NCBI RefSeq assembly: GCF_008297955.1
Contig: NZ_VTPY01000004.1
Span: 1 to 64,000 of the forward strand
Source: Billgrantia pellis
Lineage (GTDB): Bacteria > Pseudomonadota > Gammaproteobacteria > Pseudomonadales > Halomonadaceae
Reading direction: 5' to 3'
DNA length: 64,000 bases
This document shows, one piece after another, positions 47,738 to 57,197 of the stretch. How positions within the stretch are numbered: position 1 is the first letter of the stretch; each line of letters starts with the position of its first letter. A program made the translations under genes and the position numbers. The notes below the pieces were generated by a model. The model was given only the letters and a program-made list of their open reading frames with translations, was not told the DNA's origin and did not search any database.

Positions 47738-48811
47738 TTACAGCCAGCCGGCCAGTTCGTTCTCGACGATCGTCAGCAGCGCAGCGATATGGTCGTCCCG
47801 ATCGTTGAGGCAGGGAATGTAAGTGAAGCGCTCGCCGCCGGCCGCCAGAAAGCTCTCGCGGATTTCCTCGTTGATCTCCTCGAGCGTCTCCACGCAGTCG
47901 GAAGCGAACGCCGGTGAGATTACCGCTATATGCTTCCTGCCCTGGCGCGCCAGCTCCGCCACATGGTCCACGGTCGGCGGACCCACCCACGCTTCGGGTC
48001 CGAACTGGGACTGGAAGGCGGTCTGTATCGCACTCTCTTCCCAGCCCAGCCGCTCGCGCAGCAGGCGCGTGGTCTTCTGACACTGGCAATGGTAGGGGTC
48101 GCCTTCCGTGAGGAAGCGCTTGGGTACGCCGTGGTAGGAAGCCACCAGTACTTCCGGCGGCGTCTCCGCAGCGTCGTATGCCTCGCGTACCGAATTGGCC
48201 AGGGCCTCGAGGTAGGCAGGGTGCTCGAAGTAGGCCGGCACGGTGCGAATGGCCGGCTGCCACTTGAGCCTCATTAGCGTGCGAAAGGCATGGTCGTTGG
48301 CGGTGGCGGTGGTCGGCGAGGCATACTGCGGGTAAAGCGGGAAAAACAGGATGCGCTCGCAGCCCTCGGCTTGCAGCCGACGCAGCACGCTGTCGGTGGA
48401 AGGATTGCCGTAGCGCATGCAGAAATCGACCCGCACCCGGTCGCCGTGACGCGCCTCCAGGGCTTCGGCCATCTTGCGGGTCTGCTCGCGGGTGATGGTC
48501 AACAGCGGGCTCTCGTTCTTCTCGCTGTTCCAGATACTGCGGTAGGCCTCGCCGGATTTGAACGGACGCCGGCTGAGAATGACCAACTGCAGCAGCGGCT
48601 GCCACTTCCAGCTCGGATAGTCGACCACTCGCTTGTCGGAGAGAAACTCACTGAGGTAACGCCGCATCGACCAGTAGTCGGTAGCGTCCGGCGTGCCCAG
48701 GTTCGCCAGCACGACGCCCACCCTGGCGCGCGCTACGGGAGGATGATCCGATGAGGCAAGGGCGGGACGTTCGCAGTCCGATGGCTCCTGCTCTACTTGC
48801 GGTGAGGGCAT
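47738..48811 (-). CDS. hemH: Ferrochelatase HemH
   Basis: A 357-aa enzyme inserting Fe2+ into protoporphyrin IX, the last step of heme synthesis. Family motifs: GVVLANLGTPDATDYWSMRRYLSEFLSD, ASYHGVPKRFLTEGDPYHCQCQKTTRLLRERLG with the catalytic histidine, and ISPAFASDCVETLEEINEE. A 30-residue N-terminal extension (PSPQVEQEPSD) is not conserved. AAGGAG precedes ATG 48811. Converges with mrpG. Confidence 0.95.
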   Translation of the reverse strand: MPSPQVEQEPSDCERPALASSDHPPVARARVGVVLANLGTPDATDYWSMRRYLSEFLSDKRVVDYPSWKWQPLLQLVILSRRPFKSGEAYRSIWNSEKNESPLLTITREQTRKMAEALEARHGDRVRVDFCMRYGNPSTDSVLRRLQAEGCERILFFPLYPQYASPTTATANDHAFRTLMRLKWQPAIRTVPAYFEHPAYLEALANSVREAYDAAETPPEVLVASYHGVPKRFLTEGDPYHCQCQKTTRLLRERLGWEESAIQTAFQSQFGPEAWVGPPTVDHVAELARQGRKHIAVISPAFASDCVETLEEINEEIRESFLAAGGERFTYIPCLNDRDDHIAALLTIVENELAGWL

Positions 48812-48935
48812 GCAGTGCGCTCCTTACTGAAACGACGGAGCGCCTAGTGTATCAGGCCGGAGCCGGGGGCGGCATGAAGTTATACTATCGAGACAATTTG
48901 TATAACTTGAAGAGAAGGCAACAGGCTCGGATACG

Positions 48936-49238
48936 TCAGAAGACCAGCGGCGTGCGCGATGATAAAGGATCGTGATAATGCGCCTCGCGACCGATCACCT
49001 CGTCCTCCGGTACGTGCTGGACCAGAAAGGCATGATGAATGCCGGCACGCTGAAGTTCGAGGTAAACGTCCTCCAGCGCACGAAACACCATCGGCTTGCC
49101 GCGCCGCGTCAGCATGTGCCGGCGGCCTTCGAGGTCTTCGAGTTCCACTTGGTAGCAGCGGCTGCCGGCGTGAGTGATGACCCGAATCTCGAAGTTGTCG
49201 TTCCGCTCAGCAAAGTCCTTGAGTTCTTCGAATTGCAT
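48936..49238 (-). CDS. Small acidic protein, DUF6482-like
   Basis: A 100-aa protein of unknown function. The sequence (MQFEELKDFAERNDNFEIRVITHAGSRCYQVELED...FRALEDVYLELQRAGIHHAFLVQHVPEDEVIGREAHYHDPL) resembles from memory the DUF6482 group of Pseudomonas and Halomonas. ATG 49238 follows GGAGGG; another in-frame start at 49250 lacks a site. No motif suggests a catalytic activity. Confidence 0.6.
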   Translation of the reverse strand: MQFEELKDFAERNDNFEIRVITHAGSRCYQVELEDLEGRRHMLTRRGKPMVFRALEDVYLELQRAGIHHAFLVQHVPEDEVIGREAHYHDPLSSRTPLVF

Positions 49239-49283
49239 GGCTCCCTCCATGTCTCATTCAATGTTCGTTTGAGAATATACGAT

Positions 49284-49308
49284 TCGGGCACAGCTTGACT
49301 GTGCCCGA
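49284..49308 (-). terminator. Possible terminator after the 97-aa gene
   Basis: TCGGGCACAG and CTGTGCCCGA form a perfect 10-bp stem with a 5-base loop, 75 bases downstream of the stop at 49383 and before the DUF6482-like gene. The T tract on the minus strand is poor. Confidence 0.4.
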
Positions 49309-49382
49309 TATCAATTACATGACGAAATTCTAACTTTTGTATGACAGCGCTCTTGCCCAAGGGTTCAGAACGGTGTTCGGAG

Positions 49383-49676
49383 CTACTGGTAATTCGAAGG
49401 ATCGATCGCCCTGGCCAGGGAGTTGCGATCGACCCACTTGCCTGCCTTGGTCTCCTTGTAGCGAAACACCACGCGGTCGCCAACCGCCACGGCAAGCTCG
49501 GCATCCTCGGTCTGGTAGCTGTAGGCTTCGCCGTCGACGACCAGGTGAAAGCGGTAGAGATCCGGCATACCCAACCACTCCTTGAAAGGTCCTTCGCGCT
49601 CCAGCGACTGGAGTTCACCGCGCGCCTCCAACTTTGGGGTGCGCTGGCGCTTGCCGCGCCGAAATCCGCCTGCCAT
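49383..49676 (-). CDS. Small basic-start protein of unknown function
   Basis: A 97-aa protein with a basic N-terminus ([15 protein letters not shown]) followed by a beta-rich part (LYRFHLVVDGEAYSYQTEDAELAVAVGDRVVFRYKETKAGKWVDRNSLARAID), which looks like a compact SH3- or OB-like barrel. A GAGGAGAG site precedes the ATG. It lies 74 bases downstream of dnaB on the same strand. No family was recognised. Confidence 0.65.
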   Translation of the reverse strand: MAGGFRRGKRQRTPKLEARGELQSLEREGPFKEWLGMPDLYRFHLVVDGEAYSYQTEDAELAVAVGDRVVFRYKETKAGKWVDRNSLARAIDPSNYQ

Positions 49677-49750
49677 GGTCTCTCCTCGGTTGCCAGCTAT
49701 CGGGGGTCGGCATTATACGGCTTCGCACACAAGGCTCAAGCGCGCTTTGG

Positions 49751-51139
49751 CTACTCGCCGAATGCCTCGCCGTAGCTGTCCGGCGCCAGGTCCTCGAAGC
49801 GCGTGTACTTGCCGATGAAGGCCATGTGCACCGTGCCGATGGGGCCGTTACGCTGCTTGCCGATGATCAGCTCAGCCAGCCCCTGATTGTCGGGATTATC
49901 CGGATTGTAGACCTCATCGCGATAGACGAAGGCGATCAGGTCGGCATCCTGCTCGATGGCGCCGGATTCGCGCAGATCCGACATCACAGGCCGCTTGTTG
50001 GGGCGCTGCTCGAGCGAGCGATTGAGCTGGGACAGGGCGATGACCGGACAGCCGAACTCCTTGGCCATGCCTTTCAAAGAGCGTGAGATCTCCGAGATCT
50101 CGCCGGTGCGGTTCTCGGAGAAGCCGGGTATCTGCATCAGTTGAAGGTAGTCGATCATGATCATCGCCAGGTTGCCGTGCTCGCGCACCACCCGACGAAT
50201 GCGCGAGCGCATCTCGTTGGGTGACAGCGCGGCGGTATCGTCGATGAACAGCTGCTTGTCCTTGAGCAAGTTCACCGCCGAGGTCAGCCGCGGCCAATCC
50301 TCGTCCTCGAGCTGACCGGTGCGCACCCGGGTCTGATCGATACGGCCCAGTGACGACAGCATGCGCAGCATCAAGGCATCCGCCGGCATCTCCATGGAGA
50401 ACACCATCACCGGCTTGTCGCTGGCGATCACCGCGTGCTCGACCACGTTCATGGCGAAGGTGGTCTTGCCCATCGAGGGGCGACCGGCAATGATCACCAG
50501 ATCCGAGGGCTGCAGGCCCGAGGTCATCTCGTCGAGGTCGCGAAAGCCGGTCGACAGGCCGGTCATCTCGCCCTTCATGTTGAACAGCTCGTCGATACGA
50601 TCCACCGCCTTGGCCAGCAGCTCGCTCATGCCGATGGGGCCGCCCGACTTGGGGCGCTCCTCGCTGATCTGGAACACGAGCCGCTCGGCTTCGTCGAGCA
50701 GTTCGTCGGCCGGCCGCCCCTGGGGACTGAAGGCGCCGTCGGCGATCTGGCTGGCGGCGCGAATCAGCTTGCGCAGCGTCGCCCGCTCGCGAACGATATC
50801 GGCGTAAGCGCGGATGTTGCTGGCCGAAGGCGTGTTGCGCGCCAGCTCGGCCAGATAGGCGAGTCCACCGATAGTGTCGAGCTGATCACGCCCCTCCAGC
50901 GCCTCGGAGAGCGTCACCACATCCAGCGGACGCCCCGTCTCGGCGAGGCCCGCCATGACATTGAAGATCAGGCGATGCTCGTAGCGATAGAAGTCGTCGG
51001 CCACCAGACGGTCGGCCACGTTGTCCCAGGCGGCGTTGTCGAGCATCAGCCCCCCGAGCACCGACTGCTCCGCTTCCAGCGAATGCGGCGGCACCTTCAG
51101 CGCGGCGGCTTCCCTATCGAGCTCGAGCGTATCGTTCAT
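49751..51139 (-). CDS. dnaB: Replicative DNA helicase DnaB
   Basis: A 462-aa hexameric helicase of the replication fork. N-terminal primase-binding domain begins LKVPPHSLEAEQSVLGGLMLDNAAWD. The RecA-like core has Walker A IIAGRPSMGKTTFAMNVVEHA, Walker B MIMIDYLQLM and SQLNRSLEQRPNKRPVMSDLRESGAIEQDADLIAF. No intein. 168 bases, including a strong terminator, separate it from rplI. Confidence 0.97.
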   Translation of the reverse strand: MNDTLELDREAAALKVPPHSLEAEQSVLGGLMLDNAAWDNVADRLVADDFYRYEHRLIFNVMAGLAETGRPLDVVTLSEALEGRDQLDTIGGLAYLAELARNTPSASNIRAYADIVRERATLRKLIRAASQIADGAFSPQGRPADELLDEAERLVFQISEERPKSGGPIGMSELLAKAVDRIDELFNMKGEMTGLSTGFRDLDEMTSGLQPSDLVIIAGRPSMGKTTFAMNVVEHAVIASDKPVMVFSMEMPADALMLRMLSSLGRIDQTRVRTGQLEDEDWPRLTSAVNLLKDKQLFIDDTAALSPNEMRSRIRRVVREHGNLAMIMIDYLQLMQIPGFSENRTGEISEISRSLKGMAKEFGCPVIALSQLNRSLEQRPNKRPVMSDLRESGAIEQDADLIAFVYRDEVYNPDNPDNQGLAELIIGKQRNGPIGTVHMAFIGKYTRFEDLAPDSYGEAFGE

Positions 51140-51256
51140 GGCGTGACAACCTTGGTGATGGCGGGCCGTGCCATTCTACCCGATGGCCGGGGTCCGCCCT
51201 ACTCTCGAAACCGTAAAGACACTCCGATCGCTACCGCATTTCCGTCAGAGACGAAC

Positions 51257-51287
51257 AAGGGGCGCGAGGAAACTCCTCGCGCCCCTT
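51257..51287 (-). terminator. Rho-independent terminator after rplI
   Basis: AAGGGGCGCGAGGA and TCCTCGCGCCCCTT form a perfect 14-bp stem with a 3-base loop. On the minus strand TGTTCGTCT follows. It ends the rpsF-rpsR-rplI operon and separates dnaB. Confidence 0.8.
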
Positions 51288-51308
51288 GGCGTCGATGCGT
51301 GGCGAAAC

Positions 51309-51755
51309 TTACTCGGCCACGACGACCACGCGAACGGTAGCGTCGACTTCGGCATGCAGGTGCAGATCGATGTCGTATTCGCCGGTCTGGCGAATCGGGC
51401 CTTCGGGCATGCGAACCTCGCTCTTGGCGACTTCGATGCCGGCCTGACCCAGCGCCTCGGCCAGATCACGCGGGCCGATGGAACCGAACAACTTGCCCTC
51501 TTCACCGGCCTTGGCGACCAGCGACAGCTCGATCTCGGCCAGCTGAGCGGCACGAGACTCGGCGATCGCCTTGCGCTCGGCGGCCTGCGCCTCGAGCTCG
51601 GCGCGCTGCGCCTCGAAGGCTTCCACGTTATCCTTGGTAGCCGGCACGGCCAGGCCATAAGGCACCAGGTAGTTACGACCGTAGCCAGGCTTCACGGCGA
51701 CCTTGTCGCCCAGGCCGCCCAGCTTGCCAATGTTGTCGAGCAGAATGACTTCCAT
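51309..51755 (-). CDS. rplI: 50S ribosomal protein bL9
   Basis: A 148-aa ribosomal protein: [40 protein letters not shown] is the L9 N-terminal domain, then the long helix ([20 protein letters not shown]) and C-terminal RNA-binding domain. Normal length. Follows the DUF2232-like gene by 15 bases. Confidence 0.98.
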   Translation of the reverse strand: MEVILLDNIGKLGGLGDKVAVKPGYGRNYLVPYGLAVPATKDNVEAFEAQRAELEAQAAERKAIAESRAAQLAEIELSLVAKAGEEGKLFGSIGPRDLAEALGQAGIEVAKSEVRMPEGPIRQTGEYDIDLHLHAEVDATVRVVVVAE

Positions 51756-51770
51756 CTCGTTAACCTCATG

Positions 51771-52625
51771 TCAGTCGCTGCGAGGGGCCAGACGGCCGCG
51801 GAAATCCACGAACACATCGATGAAGGCCGCCAGCAGCACGATCAAAATCATGGGCCAGGTAGTGATCAACAATCCGTAGAAAGCGACCAGCCACAGCCCG
51901 TTCATACCCTTTATTCCGATAAAACCATGGACCAGCGCGATGCCAGCCACCAACAGCGGGACCCAGGCCAGCATGGAGAGCGAGGGCAGCCCCAACACCA
52001 TGCCGACCACGCCCAGCAGCACCAGCAACGCCAGCTCGCGCGGTACCAGACGCAGCGCGTGGAACTCCTCGCGAAAGCCGCCGGGGTTGTAGAGCCCCGC
52101 TTGCCAGCTGCGCGCCAGCGCCAAGCAGCCGATGGCTGCGATCAGCACCATCAGGCCGGTGATGCCACCGATCAGAAGCGTGGCCAGCTCTTCGGTATCA
52201 TACCCTTGGCGTACCAGCTCGCCGAGCACCTGATCGATTTCATCCGAGCTCTGGCGCAGCTGCTCCAGCAGCGGCCCCGTGCCGCCCGGCGGAATGAAGA
52301 CGCCCAACTGAATCAGCACGGCGCCGGCCAAGGTGCCGGCGATCAATGCCTCGCTCCAGCGCATGCGCTCGCGCAGCACCACCGCCATCAGCGTGACCAG
52401 CAGCACGCTGGCCAGCGGAATGACGTCGCCCTGCATCCACCACCAGCCGGCAGGCAAGGCGCCCGCCGCCAGCACCGGCAGTGCCGGCAGCATGCCGCGA
52501 CGCAGCGTCACCAAGGCGACGATGGCGGCACTCAGCCAGAACAGCCAAGGTACGATCGCAGCCAGGGCCGCCCCGCCAGTCGCGTAGGGCGTGCCCCGCA
52601 TCAGCCAGCGGGCAATCGGCAGCAT
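51771..52625 (-). CDS. Multi-pass membrane protein between rpsR and rplI (DUF2232-like)
   Basis: A 284-aa hydrophobic protein with about eight spans. The middle stretch (LRQSSDEIDQVLGELVRQGYDTEELATLLIGGITGLMVL) is the soluble loop region that resembles the DUF2232 group. A membrane protein stands at this place (rpsR-x-rplI) in Pseudomonas too. The function is unknown. Co-transcribed with the ribosomal genes by tight spacing. Confidence 0.75.
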   Translation of the reverse strand: MLPIARWLMRGTPYATGGAALAAIVPWLFWLSAAIVALVTLRRGMLPALPVLAAGALPAGWWWMQGDVIPLASVLLVTLMAVVLRERMRWSEALIAGTLAGAVLIQLGVFIPPGGTGPLLEQLRQSSDEIDQVLGELVRQGYDTEELATLLIGGITGLMVLIAAIGCLALARSWQAGLYNPGGFREEFHALRLVPRELALLVLLGVVGMVLGLPSLSMLAWVPLLVAGIALVHGFIGIKGMNGLWLVAFYGLLITTWPMILIVLLAAFIDVFVDFRGRLAPRSD

Positions 52626-52637
52626 CGGGCCAGCGGC

Positions 52638-52865
52638 TTACTGATGGCTGTCGGTGTAGGGCAGCAGGGCCAGATAGCGCGCGCGCTTGATGGCGGTGGC
52701 CAACTGGCGCTGATAGCGCGCCTTGGTGCCGGTGATGCGGCTGGGTACGATCTTGCCGGTCTCGGTGATGTAAGCCTTCAGCGTGTCCAGATCCTTGTAA
52801 TCGATCTGCTTGACGCCTTCAGCGGTGAAACGACAAAACTTGCGACGGCGGAAAAAGCGTGCCAT
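52638..52865 (-). CDS. rpsR: 30S ribosomal protein bS18
   Basis: A 75-aa protein: [72 protein letters not shown], the near-invariant S18. It binds with S6 on the platform of the 30S subunit. Confidence 0.98.
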   Translation of the reverse strand: MARFFRRRKFCRFTAEGVKQIDYKDLDTLKAYITETGKIVPSRITGTKARYQRQLATAIKRARYLALLPYTDSHQ

Positions 52866-52888
52866 GTCAGGACTCCTTGGACGTGCGA

Positions 52889-53269
52889 TCAGTTGGCTTC
52901 GGCAGTTTCTTCGGTACGCGGACGCTCATCGCGACGCGCACGCTTGTCGTCTGCCGGCTTCATCATTGGCGAAGCTTCGGTGATGGCTTCCTTGCAGCGC
53001 ACCACCAGGCTGCGAATGATGGCGTCGTTGAAGCGGAAGATATTCTCGATCTCCTCGAGAGTCTCGCCGCTACACTCGACGTTCATCAGCACGTAGTGAG
53101 CCTTGTGAATCTTGTTGATCGGGTAGGCCAGGTGACGACGGCCCCAGTCCTCGAGACGATGCACGGTGCCGCCACTCTCGGTGACGATGCTGGAGTAACG
53201 CTCGACCATGGACGGCACTTGCTCGCTCTGGTCCGGGTGGACCATGAACACGATTTCGTAATGACGCAT
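52889..53269 (-). CDS. rpsF: 30S ribosomal protein bS6
   Basis: A 126-aa protein: [29 protein letters not shown] is the S6 start, and [29 protein letters not shown] the core. ATG 53269 is the family start; the frame is open to 53314. It follows rlmB after 152 bases with a hairpin and starts the ribosomal operon. Confidence 0.97.
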   Translation of the reverse strand: MRHYEIVFMVHPDQSEQVPSMVERYSSIVTESGGTVHRLEDWGRRHLAYPINKIHKAHYVLMNVECSGETLEEIENIFRFNDAIIRSLVVRCKEAITEASPMMKPADDKRARRDERPRTEETAEAN

Positions 53270-53348
53270 GGGGTCTCCTTGCGGGTTGGCAGCTTCCTCG
53301 GGAGGCGTTCGCACTCAAGGGAAGCAAGGAGTGATAGTCAAATAATTA

Positions 53349-53372
53349 CGCCCGCTCACACAGGAACGGGCG
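53349..53372 (-). terminator. Hairpin between rlmB and rpsF
   Basis: CGCCCG and CGGGCG pair with a 12-base loop; on the minus strand TAATTATTTG follows, AT-rich but not a clean T run. It would act as a terminator of rnr-rlmB. Confidence 0.5.
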
Positions 53373-53421
53373 CATGCATTCTAGTGAGCCACGCCGCCAC
53401 TTGCAAGGCGGCGAGCGTTTT

Positions 53422-54240
53422 TCAGCTCCGCTCTGCACCGCGCTGACGCACCGCCTCGAACAAACAGATGCCGGTGGCCACCGATACGTTGAGACTGGGG
53501 ACGCTGCCGGCCATGGGAAGCTTGACCAGGCCATCACAGGCCTCGCGGGTCAAGCGGCGCATGCCCTTGCCTTCGGCCCCCATCACCAAGGCCATGGGAC
53601 CGGATAAGTCGGCCTCGAAGAGCATCGCCTCTGCCTCACCGGCGGTTCCGATGACCCAAACACCGAACGCCTTGAGCCGGGCCAGGGCGCGCGCCAGATT
53701 CACGACCTGATAGACCGGCACGCTATCCGCAGCGCCGCAGGCGACCTTGCGCACCGTGGCACTGAGTGGCGCGGCCCGGTCCTTGGGCACGACCACGCCA
53801 TGCGCACCGGCGGCGTCGGCGCTACGCAAGCAAGCACCGAAATTGTGCACGTCGGTGACACCGTCGAGCACCAGCAGCAAGGGAGGCGCCTCGTGGGGCC
53901 AGGCTTCGAGTTTGAACCAAAGCGATGCCTCGCTCTCGAAGGCAAGCGGCGCGGCGAAGGCGACGATGCCCTGGTGGGCCGACTCGCGCGCCAGTTCATC
54001 CAGCATGTCGCGCGGCTGGCGCTTCACCCGGCAGCCACCGGCGCGGGCCTGCTCCACCAGTTCGGCCAGTCGACTCCCAGCGTCGCCCACCTGCACCCAT
54101 AGCTCTTGCGGCGTTTCGCCTCGCTGCAGCAGGGCGCGTACCGCATGCACCCCGAACACCGCATCGAGGCCGGCAGGTGCCCCGGCGCCACGCTGCGGTG
54201 CGCGCCGGCTTCGACGCTCGTGCTTGCGCGAAGCCCCCAT
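53422..54240 (-). CDS. rlmB: 23S rRNA (guanosine2251-2'-O)-methyltransferase RlmB
   Basis: A 272-aa SPOUT methyltransferase with an N-terminal L30e-like domain (LDAVFGVHAVRALLQRGETPQELWV) and the knot motifs LVLDGVTDVHNFGACLRSADAAGAHGVVVPKDR, VMGAEGKGMRRLT and LNVSVATGICLFEAVRQR. The first 22 residues are a basic extension. One-base overlap with rnr (TGATG). Confidence 0.95.
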   Translation of the reverse strand: MGASRKHERRSRRAPQRGAGAPAGLDAVFGVHAVRALLQRGETPQELWVQVGDAGSRLAELVEQARAGGCRVKRQPRDMLDELARESAHQGIVAFAAPLAFESEASLWFKLEAWPHEAPPLLLVLDGVTDVHNFGACLRSADAAGAHGVVVPKDRAAPLSATVRKVACGAADSVPVYQVVNLARALARLKAFGVWVIGTAGEAEAMLFEADLSGPMALVMGAEGKGMRRLTREACDGLVKLPMAGSVPSLNVSVATGICLFEAVRQRGAERS

Positions 54241-56645
54241 CAGCCGCGCGCTCGCGACTTGCGCGGCCCGCGACGGCGCTTGCCGCTCTTGCCCTTGGCA
54301 CCGTCTCCCTTGTCGTCGGCCTTGCCTTTGCTGGAAGCGGGCTGGGGAGAGGCCGTCGCCGTGCTCTCGCCACGGCGCCTGCGCGGCTGGCGCTTGGGCC
54401 GTGGCTTCTCGTCCTCGAGCACGAAGTCGATCTTGCGCTCGTCGAGATCGACACGGGCCACTTGAACGGTGACGCCGTCGCCCAGGCGATAGCTCATGCC
54501 GGTCCGCTCGCCCTTGAGGCGATGCTTCTCGGGCTCGTAATGGTAATAGTCCGAAGGCAGCGAGGTGACGTGTACCAAGCCCTCGACGTAGAACTCATCG
54601 AGACGCACGAAGATGCCGAACTGAGTCACCGACGCAATGGCCCCTTCATAGACCTCGCCCAGCTTGTCGGACATGAACTCGCACTTGAGCCAGCCCTCTA
54701 CGTCGCGGGTGGCGTCATCGGCACGGCGCTCCGTCATCGAGCAGTGCTCGCCGAGCTCGAGCATCTGCTCGAAGGTATAGGGGCACCACTTGCTCGGCGG
54801 CTCCACCGGCGCCCCTTCGGCACGCAGTACGGTGTTGGTCTGGCGCGGGCCGCGTATCACCGAGCGGATGGCGCGATGCACCAGCAGGTCGGGATAGCGA
54901 CGAATCGGCGAGGTGAAGTGAGCATAAGCGGGGTAGGCCAGGCCGAAGTGCCCCTCGTTGTGAGGCGAATAGACCGCCTGGCTCATGGAGCGCAGCATCA
55001 CGGTCTGAATCACGTCGGCATCCGGACGACCACGAATCGCCTCGGTCAGCGCCTGGTAATCCTGCGGGGTCGGTGCATCGCCTCCGCCCAGCGACAGTCC
55101 CAGCTCGTTGAGAAACAGGCGCAGCTTGTCGAGACGCTCCGGCGAAGGCCGCTCGTGGATGCGGTACAGCGCCGGCAAGTCATGCTTGTCGAGGAAGCGT
55201 GCGGTGGCGACGTTGGCCGCCAGCATGCACTCCTCGATGAGCTTGTGGGCGTCGTTGCGCGTGCGCGGCACGATCTTCTCGATCTTGCGCTCCTCGTTGA
55301 AGAGGATCGCCGTCTCGGTCGTCTCGAAGTCGATGGCGCCGCGCTCCTCGCGCGCCTGACGCAGCGCCTTGTATAGCGCGTGCAGGTTTCGCAATGATGG
55401 CACCAGCTCCCGATACTCCTCGCGCAGCGTATCGCCTTCGGGATCGTCCTCGTCGAGGATGGCCGCCACCTTGTTGTAGGTCAGGCGCGCATGCGAGCGA
55501 AACACCGCCTCGTAGAAATGATAGCGACTGATCGTCCCGTTCTTGGAGATATTCATCTCGCAGACCAGAGCCAGCCGATCGACGTGCGGGTTGAGCGAGC
55601 ACAGCCCATTGGAGAGCAGCTCAGGCAGCATCGGCACCACCTGCCCCGGGAAGTAGACCGAATTGCCGCGGCGAATCGCCTCCTCGTCCAGCGGGCTGCC
55701 GGGACGCACGTAGTGCGAGACATCGGCGATCGCGACGAGCAGTTTCCAACTGCCGGACTTGGTCTTCCAGGCACATACCGCGTCGTCGAAGTCCTTGGCG
55801 TCCTCGCCATCGATCGTCACCAGCGGCACGTCGCGCAGATCGATGCGGTGCTGCTTGTCCTGTTCGGCCACCTCGGCGGACATCTCGGCGATCTGATCGT
55901 GTACCTCGGGCGGAAATTCGGCAGGAATCTCGTAGCTGCGGATGGCGATGTCTATCTCCATCCCCGGGTCCATGCGCTCGCCGAGCACCTCGACCACTTC
56001 CCCCACCGGCTGTACGCGGGTCTCGGGTTGCTGGACGATTTTCGCCGACACCACCTGGCCATCCCGAGCACCGCCACTGGCGCTGTGAGGGATGATCACT
56101 TCCTGGGTAATGCGCGGGTTCTCGGGAATCAATACGCCGAAGTCAGAGGTATTGGCGCGGAAGACCCCCACGATGGTCTGGGTATTGCGCGCCAGCACCT
56201 CGGCGATGGTCGCTTCGTCGCGGCCCCGGCGATCGCGTCCACTGATACGCACCAGTACGTAGTCGCCATGAAAGACCCGCCGCATCTGGCGAGGCGGCAG
56301 CACCAAGTCAGGCTTCTTGCCGTCATCACGCAGCACGAAGCCGAAGCCATCGCGGTGTCCCAGCACCTTGCCCCTGATCAGATCGAGCTTGTCGATCAGT
56401 GCATAGGCCCCCGCACGGTTGCGCAATACTTGACCGTCGCGTTCCATGGCAGCGAGGCGCCGTCGCACCGCTTCCTGCAATTCCTCATCCTCGAGGCCCA
56501 GCATGCGGCTCATCTTCTCATGAGTGATCGGCTTGCCGTACTCCTCCAGACGGGCGAGCAGGTACTCGCGACTGGGTGCCGGTTTGTCGTACTTGTGGGC
56601 CTCGCGGCTGGCGTGCGGGTCGTCGCTGAGCGTCCAGTGGGTCAT
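54240..56645 (-). CDS. rnr: Ribonuclease R
   Basis: An 801-aa 3'-5' exoribonuclease that degrades structured RNA and takes part in rRNA quality control. N-terminal HTH (SREYLLARLEEYGKPITHEKMSRML), cold-shock domains (GKVLGHRDGFGFVLRDD), catalytic RNB domain with VTIDGEDAKDFDDAVCAW (metal-binding aspartates), S1 domain (VYEGAIASVTQFGIFVRLDEFYVEGLVHVTSLPSDYYHY) and a Lys/Arg-rich tail. Same rnr-rlmB order as E. coli and Pseudomonas. Confidence 0.97.
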   Translation of the reverse strand: MTHWTLSDDPHASREAHKYDKPAPSREYLLARLEEYGKPITHEKMSRMLGLEDEELQEAVRRRLAAMERDGQVLRNRAGAYALIDKLDLIRGKVLGHRDGFGFVLRDDGKKPDLVLPPRQMRRVFHGDYVLVRISGRDRRGRDEATIAEVLARNTQTIVGVFRANTSDFGVLIPENPRITQEVIIPHSASGGARDGQVVSAKIVQQPETRVQPVGEVVEVLGERMDPGMEIDIAIRSYEIPAEFPPEVHDQIAEMSAEVAEQDKQHRIDLRDVPLVTIDGEDAKDFDDAVCAWKTKSGSWKLLVAIADVSHYVRPGSPLDEEAIRRGNSVYFPGQVVPMLPELLSNGLCSLNPHVDRLALVCEMNISKNGTISRYHFYEAVFRSHARLTYNKVAAILDEDDPEGDTLREEYRELVPSLRNLHALYKALRQAREERGAIDFETTETAILFNEERKIEKIVPRTRNDAHKLIEECMLAANVATARFLDKHDLPALYRIHERPSPERLDKLRLFLNELGLSLGGGDAPTPQDYQALTEAIRGRPDADVIQTVMLRSMSQAVYSPHNEGHFGLAYPAYAHFTSPIRRYPDLLVHRAIRSVIRGPRQTNTVLRAEGAPVEPPSKWCPYTFEQMLELGEHCSMTERRADDATRDVEGWLKCEFMSDKLGEVYEGAIASVTQFGIFVRLDEFYVEGLVHVTSLPSDYYHYEPEKHRLKGERTGMSYRLGDGVTVQVARVDLDERKIDFVLEDEKPRPKRQPRRRRGESTATASPQPASSKGKADDKGDGAKGKSGKRRRGPRKSRARG

Positions 56646-56872
56646 GCGTGGGGCATCCTTGGCAACGGAAGCAGCGTTCGGGGAAAGGCGCGGGCGAGAG
56701 GCCGCGTGCGTAGGATGTTACTAATGAAGTCGTTTGTCATGCCTGCAGTATAGCGCCGGTGCCGGTTCCACCCAACCATGGCGGAATGATCCGGGGATCA
56801 GGCGCGTCGGGGTTGCATGGCGGATCGCCTCCCCAGCCGCCCTGGCGGCGGTTGAAATTTCTCCTGCCACTC

Positions 56873-56900
56873 TTGCATTGAGGCCCAAATTGGGTAAGAT
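56873..56900 (+). promoter_or_regulatory. Promoter of the tRNA-Leu cluster
   Basis: TTGCAT (56873-56878), 16-base spacer, TAAGAT (56895-56900), followed by a GC-rich discriminator ACGCGTCGCC, typical of growth-rate-controlled stable RNA promoters. The first tRNA starts 11 bases later. Confidence 0.6.
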
Positions 56901-56911
56901 ACGCGTCGCCT

Positions 56912-56998
56912 GCCCAGATGGCGGAATTGGTAGACGCGCTAGCTTCAGGTGCTAGTGTCCTTACGGACGTGGAGGTTCAAGTCCTCTTCTGGGCACCA
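56912..56998 (+). tRNA. tRNA-Leu (CAG)
   Basis: An 87-nt class II tRNA with the CCA end encoded. The acceptor arm pairs GCCCAGA with TCTGGGC. The anticodon loop reads UUCAGGU between CUAGC/GCUAG stems, giving anticodon CAG. The long variable arm is TGTCCTTACGGACG. First of three tandem copies. Confidence 0.97.
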
Positions 56999-57065
56999 TC
57001 GTCCCCTTCGGGATCGGTGATCGGGTAGGCTCCAGGCTCTTTGTCAGCTCGACTCGCTCGTGTTC

Positions 57066-57152
57066 GCCCAGGTGGCGGAATTGGTAGACGCGCTAGCTTC
57101 AGGTGCTAGTGTCCTTACGGACGTGGAGGTTCAAGTCCTCTCCTGGGCACCA
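57066..57152 (+). tRNA. tRNA-Leu (CAG)
   Basis: An 87-nt second copy, with acceptor GCCCAGG/CCTGGGC instead of GCCCAGA/TCTGGGC (a compensated change). Same anticodon CAG, same variable arm, encoded CCA. 67 bases after the first copy. Confidence 0.97.
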
Positions 57153-57197
57153 TCCCAGATGCGCGAACACGCGGCAGGTATGACGACAGCATGATGC

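Noticed and set aside
51168-53096. 642-codon plus-strand frame opposite rplI-rpsR-rpsF
   Set aside because: Runs antisense to several certain ribosomal genes; Gln- and His-rich composition typical of shadow frames.
53392-53413. Hairpin CGCCGCC/GGCGGCG followed by GTTTTT on the plus strand as a terminator
   Set aside because: No plus-strand gene ends there; on the minus strand, where rlmB ends, there is no T tract.
55491-56753. 420-codon plus-strand frame opposite rnr
   Set aside because: Antisense to RNase R, no family sequence.
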